From contig BDDD01003372.1 in assembly GCA_001972305.1 (NCBI GenBank), positions 51,562 to 115,561 of the forward strand: a DNA stretch of 64,000 nt, read 5' to 3'. Under the pieces are notes generated by a model. The model worked only from the letters and a program-made list of their open reading frames with translations, was not told the DNA's origin and made no database searches. How positions within the stretch are numbered: position 1 is the first letter of the stretch; every line of letters begins with the position of its first letter. The stretch comes from Cephalotus follicularis. Lineage: Eukaryota > Streptophyta > Magnoliopsida > Oxalidales > Cephalotaceae. Of the stretch, positions 10,784-22,441 are shown in pieces. The translations under genes were made by a program, and so were the position numbers.

Positions 10784-13025
10784 TGCTGGGAATGGTATTC
10801 CATCCCCGGACCCGGAATCAGACAAAAGGGTGTTAAAGGTGCAAACAAAATTTTTTCTAAACAATATGGTAGCGGAATATAAAACCTCTAACACCAAAAC
10901 ATAGTCCAATTCAGGGAATGCACAAGTCAAAAGAATCACCACATCAATAACATACTTGAATTGGCATCACCCATACATGCAATGGTGATACACAAGCAAC
11001 CAAGAGAAAGATAGCATGACATTTACCAAATGGTGATGGCTCATTCGACTTTGCCGGTACAAGCTTGGGTAGGCACACATTGGTTCTCCAAGCTTTTAGT
11101 TCTCAGCTACTGCTCCAAACACCAGGTGAAAACGCCAGCAACCTACAAGAAGAAAAATAGTCCTTGTTCTTTCTCTCTATAAATGTCACACTCAGCACTC
11201 TCTCACTATGCTCACAAAGGATGCATTGATATTGACAAGGATTGTCAATAATAATCCACCCTAGGTTAGCTCCAAGCTTGGTGAGCAAATCAGTGAAGGA
11301 ATATGTGCAGAGAACTTGCCCAACAGTGTATTTCAAAAATCACTTACTTCTAAAATCTTTTCCTTTGTTTTTATGCCAGTCGATTTCTCTCTCTCTCTAG
11401 TCGCACCCACTCATGCACTCATGGATCATGTCGCTTCCTCTAAGGAAACATGTACACATCATCCTGACGTGCTCTCTTCCACTTTCTAAGAAGTTAAAAA
11501 TGCTGGGAGTGGGAGAGATATCGCACGCATGTCACGCGCCCACGTAGGGCACCCACGTTACCGCTCTAAGCGTCGACGCTTTTCCAAAAGCGTTGACCCT
11601 TAAACAGGCTAAGCGTTGACGCCTTTCCGAAAGGCATTGACACTTAGATGGGGTTTAAGAGTAGACGCTTTTCCAAAAAGCGTCGACGCTTAAAAGGCTA
11701 GTCAAACATTTTGAGTCTAACTCTTACTTAAATGAGTTCAACTCATTTTAGTAATACCACATATCCCTTCGAATATTGATTAAATAAGATCAAACAAATA
11801 TGTCACCACAAATTGTAAAATTCACCTAGAAAATATTTGATTTTATAAATTTCACCAAGACTTAAATATGTCCAACATATTTATGAAGAAATCATCATCA
11901 GGCAGGGACCCTTTAAAATCTCGGTTAGAATCGGTGGTGTTCATAAATTACCAAAATACCCTTAGGGTTCGGTTAAGCCATTCTAAATAGTCCTAGACCT
12001 ATTTAAATGCTCTCGGACTAATATCCAATATTATCCAGATGAAAAATTAATCCAATTAATTTTCTCATAATTTATTACACACCACCGTAATGCGAGACTT
12101 TCTAAGTCGTTGGTTCGCGTGTACTATAATCTCTTATCATACTTGGCCCCGATTGAGGTATAGGGTAAAGATACGTGTCAACCCTAGGTAATACCTCAAT
12201 GGCTAAAATATCTGATTATTACTAAGACCTTTGGTAGACTATCCAGAAATCCAATTTCTAGTCCACCTCAACCTTGGCCAAAGATTTCATAAGTCCAAAG
12301 TACGATCATTCCATAATAGGGCCGATCACCTTACTCAGGTGTGACAATCTCATATTGCGCACTTGTTTATATTTGTATAGATTCGATCATACCCAAATAC
12401 CACCCGATTGCCAGCCCTGCGTAAGAACTAGGTAAGGTGGATATCAAAGCATAACCGTCTCCATACAATATAGAGCAGTCACTCAGGTCTAAAAATCAGA
12501 TGAGTTCAAGAACTCGGTAAGTGACTAGCACTTATACACAACCGCAACAAGTAGGAGTCACTACTGACACGAGAATAGCGACTATCCAAATAGTGTCTCC
12601 TACGCGGGTCCAGTTCAGTGTACACGCTCCCAGCGTGTACCCCGTATTTGCCCTGGTGTTACAACACAAATGGTAGTGAGAGAATCTAGCCTCCAATTCC
12701 AAAAGCAAGCAACATACGCGTTAGTTTATCCAGTTCACTAATGCCAACAAAGTGAACCTATGACTTGGAACTAATTCGACATAAGAAATAAGGTAACCAA
12801 TCTCACTGCCTCTATGCTTGGAATCCAACCTTATGTCAGGGCATCACATGTATAAGTAGGTTTATATTAACTACTTTGATTATATGATAAAACACAAGTG
12901 ATATTGCCATATAAATTATAAATAAAATAGCACATGTCATATATCTGGAATAAGTCTGTTTACATACACAGATAGGTTCGATACAAAAGCCCATCCAATG
13001 GCTTGTCTGGTCACTCTATCTAGCA
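10784..13025 (-). repeat. C1 3' LTR
   Basis: On the minus strand this starts TGCTAGATAGAGTGACC (TGTTAGATAG in the 5' copy) and ends at TGCTGGGAATGG read on the plus strand (TGTTGGGAATGG in the 5' copy). It aligns throughout with 19866-22114. It contains the AAGCGTCGACGCTT array at 11568-11700 and no gene. Confidence 0.92.
11568..11700. repeat. AAGCGTCGACGCTT palindrome array, C1 3' LTR
   Basis: Two perfect 14-bp palindromes AAGCGTCGACGCTT stand at 11568-11581 and 11678-11691. Variants (AAGCGTTGACGC, GAGTAGACGCTT, AGGCATTGACACTT) alternate with TTTTCCAAAAG spacers. The 5' LTR carries the same array, more degraded, at 20650-20785. Confidence 0.9.
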
Positions 13026-13040
13026 ATCTCCCACTTGATC
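13026..13040 (-). other. C1 polypurine tract
   Basis: Minus-strand AAGTGGGAGAT lies directly before the 3' LTR start, the standard plus-strand primer position and wording of copia elements. Confidence 0.85.
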
Positions 13041-13044
13041 CTCA

Positions 13045-14710
13045 AGCCATGAACTCCTATAGCCCATACCCATCATCCCACGATGATGCTCCAATGCCTT
13101 GGTGCCCATTGCCTTGGTTAGTGGATCTGCTGTATTCTCCTCTGAGGAGACCCTCTTAAGCGGAATATGTCCCCTACAAATAATCTCTCGGATCAAAAGA
13201 TAGCACTACTCGATGTGTTTCAATCGCTGGTGAGACCGTGGTTCCTTGGCTTGTGCTACATCCTCATTATTGTCACAGTATATTACAATTGGACTGCTAA
13301 TGGTAGGAACAACTCTGAGTTCAGTCATGAACTTGCATATCCATACACCCTCCTTGGTGGCATCTGAGGCTGCTATGTACTCAGTTTCTGTCATAGAATC
13401 TGCTATAGTCCATTGCTTCGAACTGCGCTAGCTCACAGTTCCTCCATTAAGTACAAAAATATAGCCAGAGACAGATTTGTGATCATCATTATCACTATCA
13501 AAACTGGAGTCTGTATAGCCATCCAATTTTAACTCACTATCCTTTCCATATATCAAGAAGATATTCTGAGTCCTTCTAAGGTATTTCAGAATTCCCTTGA
13601 CCACTTCCCAGTGCTTCTCACTGGGATATGACTGAAATCGGCTTGCCATCCCCAAGGCATATGCGACATCAGGCCTAGTACATAATATGGCATACATGAT
13701 CGACCCTACCGCCGAAGCGTAAGGTATTCGACTTATGCTTGCTCTCTCTTCAGATGTCTGTGGAGACATCTTTCGAGAAAGATGAATTCCTTCACCTATT
13801 GGCAATAGGCCTCTCTTGGAATTCTCTATGCTAAACATTTTCAGCACCTTGTTGATGTATTGGCTTTGGGAAAGCCCAAACAACCTATTTGATCTATCCC
13901 TGTAGATCATAATACCTAGTATATAGGTGGATTCTCCCAAATCTTTCATGAAAAAGTTCTTAGCTAACCATACTTTTTCAGATTGCAACATTCCTACATC
14001 ATTCCCAATGAGTAGGATGCCATCCACGTACAACACTAAGAAAGTTATGTTATGTCCCTCTTGCTTTCGTAAACACAGGGCTCATCTACATTTTTAATGA
14101 AGTCAAAATCTTTGACTACTTCATCAAAACTTAGATTCCAGCTACGTGATGCTTGCTTCAGTCCCTAAATAGACCATTCGAGCTAACACACCATGTGCGG
14201 ATGCTCGGTGGATGTAAACCCCTAGGGTTGGGACATATAAATGTCCTCTTCAAGACGCTCATTTAAAAATTCCGTCTTGACATCCATTTGCCATATCTTA
14301 TAATCATAATGAGCGACAATCGCAAGCAAAATCCAAATGGATTTAAGCATGGAGACATGTGAGAATGTCTTAGTATAGTGGACACCATGTCGTTGTCTAT
14401 ACCATTTTGTCACTAATCGAGTTTTATATGTCTCGATCTTTCCATCTGCATTCATCTTCTTCTTGAAGATCCATTTGTATCCAATAGGCACTATGCCTTC
14501 GGGTGCTTCAACCAAATTCCAAACATGGTTGGAGTACATGGAATCCATTTCAGATTTCATGGCTCTTAGCCATGCCTCAGATTCAGTGCCCTGTACTGCC
14601 TCCTGATAGCTGGCAGGCTCATCGTCTTCAACGACGTTGACCTCATCAGTATCATCAATGAGGAAACCATACCTCTCAGGTGCTAATGAGATCCAGCCTG
14701 GTCTTCTCAA
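13045..14710 (-). pseudogene. C1 pol: reverse transcriptase and RNase H
   Basis: RT starts with WLRAMKSEMDSMYSNHVWNLVEAPEGIVPIGYKWIFKKK and passes through IWQMDVKTEFLNERLEEDIYM. It breaks near 14040-14220, then resumes with the catalytic box, which reads YVDG rather than YVDD, so one catalytic Asp is lost. GLSQSQYINKVLKMFSIENSKRG and SIMYAILCTRPDVAYALGMASRFQ follow. RNase H has [21 protein letters not shown], then a stop at 13428. It resumes with TETEYIAASDATKEGVWI and YCDNNEDVAQAKEPRSHQRLKHIE, and degenerates to NTADPLTK just before the polypurine tract. Confidence 0.92.
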
Positions 14711-14737
14711 AAGAGTTTTGCCTAACTGAGATCCACT

Positions 14738-15599
14738 CTAAACTTGAGATCCAATCTCAAATGTGTTTGTTAAAGGTCCAACCCCCAACTCCTCCATTTC
14801 CTGTGTGGGTTCTACCTGTGGCAACTCCTTGAGTTCCACTTGACTGCCACTGTTTCCTTCAAGAAGGTATTCCTTCTCTAGGAACATAGCATTTTGCGAA
14901 AAAAATCTCCTTTGTTCGCTAGGATGGTAGAAGTTGTATCCTTTAGTTTCTTTAGGATACCCCCACAAACCTGCAACTGTCCGACCGCGCTTCCAGCTTA
15001 TCTGCGTCAAGCCTCTTGACATAAGCCGGACAGCCCCAAACCTTTAAATGGCTCAGGCTGGGTTTCCTCCCTGACCATACCTGGTATGGAATGGATGGTA
15101 CATATTTTGAAGGAATCTGATTCAAGGTATAGGCAGCTGTTTCTAGGGCATATCCCCAGAGATAGGTGGGAAGGTCAATAAAAGACATCATATATCGGAC
15201 CATGTCCAACAAGGTCCGATTCCTCCTTTCGGACACACCATTATGTTGTGGTGTTCCAGGAGGTGTCCACTAAGATAGAATTCTGTTATCTCTAAGATAA
15301 CCTAGTCAGTTGACAGGTACTCACCACCTCGGTCCGACCAAAGTATTTTAATTACTTTCCAGTCTGCTTTCTACTTCAAGTCTGAACTCCTTAAATTTCT
15401 TAAAGGATTCTGACTTGTGTCTCATCAGATACACATAACCAAACCTAGATAAATCATCGATAAAGGTTATGAAGTAGACATAACCTCCGCGTGCACTGGC
15501 CGACATAGGACCACATACATCGGTATGGACTAACCCCAGTAAGTCCATTGCCCTTTCTCCTTCCTCGAAGAAGGGAGATTTGGTTATCTTTCCCAACAA
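14738..15599 (-). pseudogene. C1 pol: integrase
   Basis: The catalytic core begins with GLVHTDVCGPMSASARGGYVYFITFIDDLSRFGYVYLM, which includes the first Asp. A damaged gap at 15237-15347 removes the readable second Asp region. ERRNRTLLDMVRYMMSFIDLP supplies the Glu helix, followed by a frameshift near 14960-15010. The C-terminal stretch is GYPKETKGYNFYHPSEQRRFF…FLEKEYLLEG. The frames change at least twice. Confidence 0.9.
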
Positions 15600-16130
15600 G
15601 CAGGATTCACATGTTGGATAGGACTCAAAGTCCTGGATATCAAGAAGATCATCCCTAACTAATCATGAAAGTCTAGCATCACTAAGATGTCCAAGTCTAC
15701 AATGCCAAGTATAGGTTTTATTTAACTCAGTTTCTCTTGATCTTTTCTTATTACTTTGCTCTATGGACATGATTTCAGATTGTACAGTATTTAAAACAAA
15801 TAATTCATTTTCGATAAAACCATTACCGACACAAACATTATCAGAATATACAAAACATTGAATGTCTTGAAATTTGAGCTCCAAGCCCAAACTACATAAG
15901 TTTGAAACACTTATAACATTTCTAACAATGTTCGGAACATAATAACACGGATTAAGAGTTAATACAAAGCCACTACTAAAAGTAACATCACAAATCCCTA
16001 CAACTTCAGCGATGATCCTAGATCTATCCTCAAGCCGCAAATCCAAGTCTCCAGTTCATAGCTTTCTAACCTTTCTTAGTCCCTGCAATGAATTGCAAAG
16101 GTTAGTTCCACATCCAGTATCATATACCTA
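15600..16130 (-). pseudogene. C1 pol: protease and pre-integrase domain
   Basis: Near 16120 on the minus strand the frame reads DTGCGTNLCNSLQGLRKVRKL, so the protease catalytic D-T-G is intact. A stop and frame change follow. Then come VGICDVTFSSGFVLTLNPCYYVPNIVRNVISVSNL and the pre-integrase signature TYTWHCRLGHLSDARLS, after which the frame stops at 15663. Confidence 0.85.
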
Positions 16131-16284
16131 TGAAGAACTACTATTCAAAGCTAGATTGAGTTCAATCATGAACATACCTGATGTACTTGCACCATGCGTA
16201 GTATCAGAAGAGACTCTAGCACCAGTAACTCGACAATCCTTCTTCCACTGTCCAGTACTGAAAACAGGCACCCTCAGTCGCCAG

Positions 16285-17075
16285 CTACTTCATACGATTC
16301 TTGGCAGTGCTTCCACTAACTCCAAGCTTACCCTTCTTCTTCTTATTCTTTTTCTTACCCTTGCCTTTTGTGTTGATAGGCCCGAGCACGCCTTTCCCTT
16401 TAGAGGAAGACGAAGAACTGCCCTTTCCTTGGGCAGACCTAGAAGAAGGAAGAAGTAAGGAGTGGGTCTTTGACTTCCCATAGTCAAAATCGGCATCAGT
16501 CGTTCTCGACATAGCAATTAACTCAGGAAGAGTTACTTCTATCTTGTTCATATGAAAATTCACTAAGAACTGTGAGAACAACCTAGGAAGGGACATAAGA
16601 ATAAGATCCATATAAAGATCGTGGTCCATGACAAACCGTAATTGAGCCACCAGCTCAAATATGTCTATCATCTTCAATCCATGATCATGGACTGAAGCTC
16701 TCTCTGACACCTGCGCCTTGAAGAGTCTGCGTGAGAGATTGAGCCTCTGAGTCCTAGACTCAACCTCATACATCTCTTGAAGATGGAGTAGTATAGCAGA
16801 TAAGGTATCAATCTTCTCATGTTGACGCTGTAGATCCGATGTCATTCCTAGAAGGGCAAGACATCGAGCTTGCTCGTCATCCTCTAGCCACTTGGCCAAA
16901 CGCTCCGACTCCTTAGGCGTAGGATCTGCACCCAGTGTAGGAGGCCCCCAGTCATCATATACGCCATTTTATTGGCCGTTAGGACAATTTTGAGGTTGCG
17001 ATACCAATCGTAATGATTTGGGCCCTCTAACTTGTTTGTCTCTAGAATGCAGGACATAGAAGATTGAAAAGCCAT
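16285..17075 (-). pseudogene. C1 gag
   Basis: This starts at ATG 17075 (MAFQSSMSCILETNKLEGPNHYDWYRNLKIVLTANK). It shifts frame near 16930 and continues KWLEDDEQARCLALLGM, LSAILLHLQEMYEVESRTQ, HGLKMIDIFELVAQL, SLPRLFSQFLVNFHMNKIEVTLPELIAMSR. It ends in a Ser- and Lys-rich basic tail with (GK)n-like runs before a stop at 16285. The CCHC knuckle expected here is not readable. The family match (copia gag, UBN2-type fold by family knowledge) is clear. Confidence 0.88.
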
Positions 17076-18048
17076 ATTCTAACAACCTACATGAGGAAAT
17101 ATAAACATGAGTTAGTATTTATTCCAATTTTAATATATGAGAATCATAACACTTGGTCTTTAGTGCTTATGGTTCCTCCCACTATTCTAATCGTATCCGA
17201 TACCCCTATATGGAACTCGAGAAGTCCAACTTCCTAGTGGGGATTGGAATCCATCGCAATCATATTATAGACTTAGCTAGGGCATAACAAACCATAATAT
17301 ATCTGATGGGTAGGCTATCTTGCCAATTTGTATCCAATACAAGATCCAATCATAAAATTCGACCTCTATTTTAATATGGCCTTAGCTAGGGCATAACAAA
17401 TCATTAGAATCAAGATAAGTCAAACACCCACAATCTTCATTGGAATGCACTGGTTTTAACACCCACATGTAGGCGTGTCCAAGTTCTAAAACATAGCCAC
17501 CATTTGCGGTGCCCAACAAACATTAACATAGCATTCCACAGGTTACTAGCCTCAGTTAGGGCATGACAAACTAATAACTTAGGTACACCACTCAACGAAA
17601 ATTATGGAAGGCCACGGGGAACCACTCCATGGGTTCCTACATTTAGACTTAATGTTTAGTTGAGAGAATTTGTTGTCTCATATTTTAATTACCAAGCCTT
17701 TAATTAATTTATTGGTTTCATTACCCAATTCCAAATTAATTACGGCTTTGCATGCATGACGTGCATTTGGACTATCCATCTTATGCTCATTGGATTTATT
17801 TATAAAATAAATCAATGGAATGGCAAGGCAATCACTATAAGTAATGACTTGAGCCTAAAGTCACTAGTTGGTCTTCGTAGGTGTTATGATTAAATCTATC
17901 TATTACATTTGGAACCATGCATTCATGGCCTTCAATGGTCTTGTATTTCTTTTCCCCTCTTCTCTATCTCTCCTTACTCAGTCTTCATTTACAAAAGCAA
18001 CTTTTACATTTCAAAAGAAAATTACATACAAATTCTCAAGAAGAAAAT

Positions 18049-18446
18049 TGTGACACTCCGCTTAAGAGTGGGCAAGGAGACAGAGCTCTCCATGAGATGA
18101 AGCCATCCTAAGGAAAGAGCTATCCAAGCCATCATAAGGAAAGAGCTATCCATGAGATGAAGCCACCCTTGTGACAGAAATGAACTGGATCCATCAAAAT
18201 GGGGAAAAGTATGGTTGTGCTATATAAGAAATGATCCTAGAACCTAATCATATGAGGTGCCTTTTGATGGATTGGCTGAGGAGTTAGTGGAAACTCCAAG
18301 GTTAAGCGTGATGTCCTCAGGGCATCAGGATAGGTGACCTCCTGGGAAGTCTGACCAATCCATCGAGTAGGACAAAATCTTGATGGACCACGTACATGGG
18401 ACAAAAGCGAACAATTTATCATGTGGTTAAGGATTGGGTCATTACA
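18049..18446 (+). repeat. Cassandra 5' LTR
   Basis: 398 bp, TGTGACACTCCG to GGGTCATTACA. It has the same length as the 3' LTR with a moderate number of substitutions. It includes the GAGATGAAGCCATCCTAAGGAAAGAGC-type repeats near its start (three loose copies). Confidence 0.92.
18292..18351 (+). promoter_or_regulatory. 5S rRNA-like Pol III promoter, 5' LTR
   Basis: The order AACTCC, AGGTTAAGCGTG, AGGATAGGTGACC, TCCTGGGAAGTC matches the 3' half of plant 5S rRNA, covering the internal A-box/IE and C-box control regions. This copy has GTGATG after the A box and AGGATAG where 5S has AGGATGG. It is not a functional 5S gene; only the promoter part is conserved. Confidence 0.88.
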
Positions 18447-18448
18447 AT

Positions 18449-18461
18449 TGGTATCAGAGAC
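18449..18461 (+). other. Cassandra primer binding site (tRNA-iMet)
   Basis: TGGTATCAGAGAC begins two bases after the 5' LTR end, matching the initiator tRNA-Met 3' end, the usual Cassandra primer. Confidence 0.92.
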
Positions 18462-18516
18462 GGACCCCCTCCAGTAGATGTGGTTCGGGGATGAACCAGA
18501 CGGAAGCTGGTGGGCC

Positions 18517-18914
18517 TGTGACACCTCGCTTAAGAGTGGGCAAGGAGACAGAGCTCTCAATGAGATGAAGCCATCATAAGGAAAGAGATATCCAAGCCAT
18601 CCTAAGGAAAGAGCTATCCATGAGATGAAGCAGCCCTTGTGATAGGAATGAACCGGATCCATCGAAATGGGGAAAAGTATGGCTGTGCTATATGAGTAAT
18701 GATCCTAGAACCTAATCATATGAGAAGCCTTTTGATGGATTGGCTGAGGAGTTAGTGGAAACTCCAAGGTTAAGCGTGCTGCGCTCAGGGCACCAGGATG
18801 GGTGACCTCTTGGGAAGTCTGACCAATCCATCATTTAGGATAAAACTGTGATGGACCACGTACGTGGGACAAAAGCGGACAATTTCTCATGTGGTTAAGG
18901 ATCGGGTCATTACA
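18517..18914 (+). repeat. Cassandra 3' LTR
   Basis: 398 bp, TGTGACACCTCGC to GGGTCATTACA, next to the purine tract at 18502-18514. Confidence 0.92.
18760..18819 (+). promoter_or_regulatory. 5S rRNA-like Pol III promoter, 3' LTR
   Basis: This is the better-preserved copy. GTTAAGCGTGCT (A-box region, 18769-18780) and AGGATGGGTGACC…TGGGAAGTC (C-box region) match plant 5S rRNA almost base for base; the middle linker differs. Confidence 0.9.
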
Positions 18915-19244
18915 AAAATACTTAAGAGGAAAAATAAATGGTGCACGTAGGCACCTTATTACAGACCATTACAAATAATAGATTAAATCATCCACAAAAG
19001 AAAACCAAAGCTAGGTCTTGTCCTTATAGGCCATCCATTGTTCATAAGAGTATTAAAGCATATCTAATATAGCTTCAAACAATACACAAATGCCACTCAT
19101 AATAACCAATTACAAAATTTAATATCAGATGTTGTTTATAGGTCAAACTCTCACTAAATCAAGCAAAGATTGTTATCCTCTAAGTGCCTTAATGTAAAAA
19201 TTCCAAATTTTTACAAACAATGCAAATCTTTTTTTTTAAAGTAT

Positions 19245-19555
19245 GAGCGTCAACGCTGAACGTACAACGTCCTAAGCATTGACAGTATTCGTCAATGCTT
19301 AACATTTGTGTCAGCTCTTAGGCAAGTGTCAACACTTTACACAAAAGCGTCAACACTTTACTCAAAAGCGTCAACACTTTAACCAATGGTGCCAACACTT
19401 TAATCAAAATATCGAAACACAGTGCCTAAGCGTCAACAGTTTATAACAAACCGTCAACGCTTAATACAGCCTTCAGCGCTAAAAACACAAGACATTGAGG
19501 TAAGCGTCGACGCTTCAATCGTAAACATCGACGCTTAAACCCCCTTCAGGTCGAC
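19245..19555. repeat. AGCGTCAACGCTT / AAGCGTCGACGCTT array in C1 leader
   Basis: At least twelve GCGTCAACRCTT-type words in 310 bp, including one perfect AAGCGTCGACGCTT at 19502-19515. It uses the same vocabulary as the C1 LTR array but lies outside the LTR, between primer site and gag. Confidence 0.85.
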
Positions 19556-19851
19556 ACCATGCCACAAATCTGTAGTTTTTCATTGTTTGGACTTTGGCAT
19601 TCCAAATTTCTGCAATATGCAAAAGTTTGGCAATCCAAACTGCACTATGCAGGTTCTAAATATAAGTCAAAACATATTGTAATACAATCCCCAGGACAAT
19701 ATCACAAAACGAAATCCAATTTCATTCACAAAGACCAAGATTACACTTAAGCACTTAGAGGATAAGTTCAACCAAATAAACACAACAACTAATTAAATCC
19801 TAATCAGTCATTATGCTAGGCATAAAAAATTCAACTATGATTGATGTGGTT

Positions 19852-19864
19852 GTCTCTGATACCA
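19852..19864 (-). other. C1 primer binding site (tRNA-iMet)
   Basis: Minus-strand TGGTATCAGAGAC lies next to the 5' LTR end (…CCCAACA) and fixes the orientation of C1. Confidence 0.93.
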
Positions 19865-19865
19865 C

Positions 19866-22114
19866 TGTTGGGAATGGTATTCCATCCCTAGACCCAGAAT
19901 CAGACCAAAGGGTGTTAAAGGTGCAAAAAAAAAATTCTAAACAATATGGCAGCGGAATATAAAACCTCTAACACCAAAACATGGTCTAATTCAGGGAATG
20001 CACAAGTCACAAGAATCACCACATCAATAACATACTTGAATTGGCATCACCCATACATGCAATGGTGATATAGAAGCAACCAAGAGAAAGATAGCAAGAC
20101 ATTTACCAAATGGTGATGGCTCATTCGTCTTTGCCGGTACAAGCTTGGGTAGACACACGTTGGTTCTCCAAGCTTTTAGTTCTCAGCTACTGCTCCAAAC
20201 ACCAGGTGAAAACGCCAGCAACCGACAAGAAGAAAAACAGTCCTTGTTCTTTCTCTCTATAAATGTCACACTCAGAACTCTCTTACTATGCTCACAAAGG
20301 ATGCATTGATATTGACAATGGTTGTCAATAATAATCCACCCTAGGCTAGCCCCAAGCTTGGTGAACAAATCAGTGAAGGAATATGTGCAGAGAACTTGCC
20401 CAGCGGTGTATTTCAAAAATCACTTACCTCTGCAATCTTTTCCTTTGTTTTTATGCCAGTCAATTTCTCTATCTCTCTCTCTAGTCGCACCCGTTCATGC
20501 ACTCATGAATCGTGTCGCTTCCTCTAAGGTAACATGTACACATCATCCTAACGTGCTCTCTTCCACTTTCTAAGAAGTTAAAAACGCTGGGAGTGGGAGA
20601 GAGATCGCGCCCATGTCGCGTGCCCACGTAGGGCACCCACGTTACCTCTCTAAGCATCGACGATTTTCCAAAAGCGCTGACGCTTAGACGGGCTAAGCGT
20701 TGACGCCTTTCCAAAAGGCATTGACGCTTAGATGGGGTTTAAGTGTTGATGCTTTTCCAACCAAAAAGTGTCGACGCTTAAAAGGCTGGTCAAACATTTT
20801 GAGTCTAACTCTTACTTAAATGAGTCCAACTCATTTTAGTAATGCCATATATCCCTTCGAATATTGATTAAATAAGATCAAACAAATATGCCACCACAAA
20901 TTACAAAATCCACCTAACCAATATTTGATTTTATAAATTTTATCAAGACTTAAATATGTCCAACATATTTATGAAGAAATCATTATCGGGTAGAGACCCT
21001 TTAAAATCTCAATTAGAATCGGTGGTATTCATAAATTACTAAAATACCCCTATGGTTTGGTTAATCCATTTTAAATAGTCCCAGAGCTATTTAAATACTC
21101 TCAAACTAATATCCAATATTATATATATATAAAAACTTAATCCAATTAATTTTCTTATAATTTATTACACACCGCCGTAATGCGAGACTTTTTAAGTCGT
21201 CAGTTCGCGTGTACTATAATCCCTTGTCATACTTGACCCTGATTGAGGTCTAGGGTAAGGATTTGTTTCAACCCTAGATAATACCTCAATAGCTAAAATC
21301 TGATTATTACTAGGACCTTTGGTAGACTCTCCAAAAATCCAATTTCCAGTCCACATCAACCTTGGCCAAGGATTTCATAAATCTAATGTACAATCATATC
21401 ATAATATAGCCGATCACCTTCGCTTAGGTGTGACAATCCCTTATTGTGCACTCGCTTATATTCGTATAGATTCGATCATACCCAAAGACGACCCAATTGT
21501 TAGCCCTGCGTAAGAACTGGGTAAGGTGGAGATCAAAGCATAACCGTCTCTATACAATATAGAACAGTCACTCAGGTATAAGGATCAGACGAGTTCAAGA
21601 ACTCGCTAAGTGACTAGCACTTATGCATAACCGCAATAAGTAGGAGTCACTACTTACACGAGAATAGCGACTATCCAAATAGTGTCTTTTACGCGAGTCC
21701 AGTTCAGTGTACACGATCCTAGCGTGCACCTCGTATTTGCCCTAGTATTGTAACACAGATGGTAGTGAGAGAATCCATCCTCCAATTCCAAAAGCAGGCA
21801 ACATATGCTCAAGTTTATCCGATTCACTAATGCCCACAAGGTGAACCTATGACTTGGAACTAATTCGACATAAGGAATAAGGTAACCAACCTCACCGCCT
21901 CCATACTTGGCATCCAACCTTATGTCAGGGCATCACAAGTGTAAGTAGGTTTATATTAACTACTTTGATTATATGATAAAACACAAGTGATATTTCCATA
22001 TAAATTATAAATAAAATAACATATGTCATATATCTAGAATAAGACTGTTTGCATACACAGATAGGTTCGATATAAAAGCCCACCCAATGGTTTGTCGGGT
22101 CACTCTATCTAACA
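19866..22114 (-). repeat. C1 5' LTR
   Basis: 2249 bp, TGTTAGATAGAGTG (minus start at 22114) to CCCAACA (minus end at 19866). It aligns with the 3' LTR and includes the degraded palindrome array at 20650-20785 and a short (TA)n at 21121-21131. No gene. Confidence 0.92.
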
Positions 22115-22119
22115 ATGGG

Positions 22120-22441
22120 TTCATCATTTGAGGTATTAGAATGTATAATTCTGGTTTTCCTCCTACGGGGGTGTGGTTTGCTGAGGGCTGACCCAACATA
22201 TAAAATGTGTTTTCTTTACAGGGGGCATAGTCCGATAAACGGATACTACATACCCGATTTTTGGGAAATTATAAGAGTTAGAATACATATACATGAATGA
22301 TTATTCCACTCACATGACTTTGATTAAGTTTTAAATTTATAGCATTTTTGGAGTATGATTTATATATGAGATTGCATCGATTGAAGGGACGGTGATCACG
22401 TGTCGGATTGTGGGGGTTTCCCCGCAGTTCGGGGCGTGACA
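22120..22441 (+). repeat. Gypsy LTR fragment, right end
   Basis: This continues 10084-10778 after removal of C1. It ends GTTCGGGGCGTGACA at 22441, a typical gypsy LTR terminus, and the next base begins a gypsy integrase remnant on the other strand. No primer site follows, so it is the 3' end of a solo or 3' LTR. Confidence 0.6.

Larger units (their letters stand above)
18049..18914 (+). mobile_element. Cassandra-type TRIM retrotransposon, complete
   Basis: Two 398-bp LTRs (18049-18446 and 18517-18914; TGTGACAC … TCATTACA) flank only 70 bp holding a tRNA-iMet primer site and a purine-rich tract (GGAAGCTGGTGGG). The perfect 5-bp target duplication AAAAT lies at 18044-18048 and 18915-18919. The LTRs contain a 5S rRNA-like segment, the hallmark of Cassandra, so the element is non-autonomous with a Pol III-type promoter. 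It lies in the leader of C1 on the opposite strand. No protein is encoded. Confidence 0.93.
17076..19851 (-). other. C1 long non-coding leader
   Basis: About 2.8 kb separate the primer site from gag; 0.87 kb of this is the Cassandra insertion. The rest has no credible frame. It contains 'CTAGGGCATAACAAA' repeats near 17275-17575 (at least four loose copies of GGGCATRACAAA), AT-rich DNA, and a second palindrome array at 19245-19555. Confidence 0.65.
10784..22114 (-). mobile_element. C1: Ty1/copia retrotransposon
   Basis: An 11.3-kb element on the minus strand with two LTRs of about 2.24 kb (19866-22114 is 5', 10784-13025 is 3'), a tRNA-iMet primer site, a long leader, gag, protease, integrase, RT, RNase H and a polypurine tract. 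The perfect 5-bp target duplication ATGGG flanks it. The LTRs differ at roughly one base in ten to fifteen in the parts I compared, so the insertion is not young. All genes carry frameshifts or stops. Domain wording matches the copia group whose RNase H ends NTADPLTK; I do not fix the lineage. Confidence 0.93.

Noticed and set aside
18760..18819. 5S rRNA gene
   Set aside because: Only the 3' half with the control boxes matches, and it lies inside matched 398-bp LTRs with primer site and target duplication. It is a Cassandra promoter, not an rRNA gene.
22115..22300. 61-codon plus-strand frame after C1
   Set aside because: It begins in the target duplication and runs through LTR sequence; no support as a gene.
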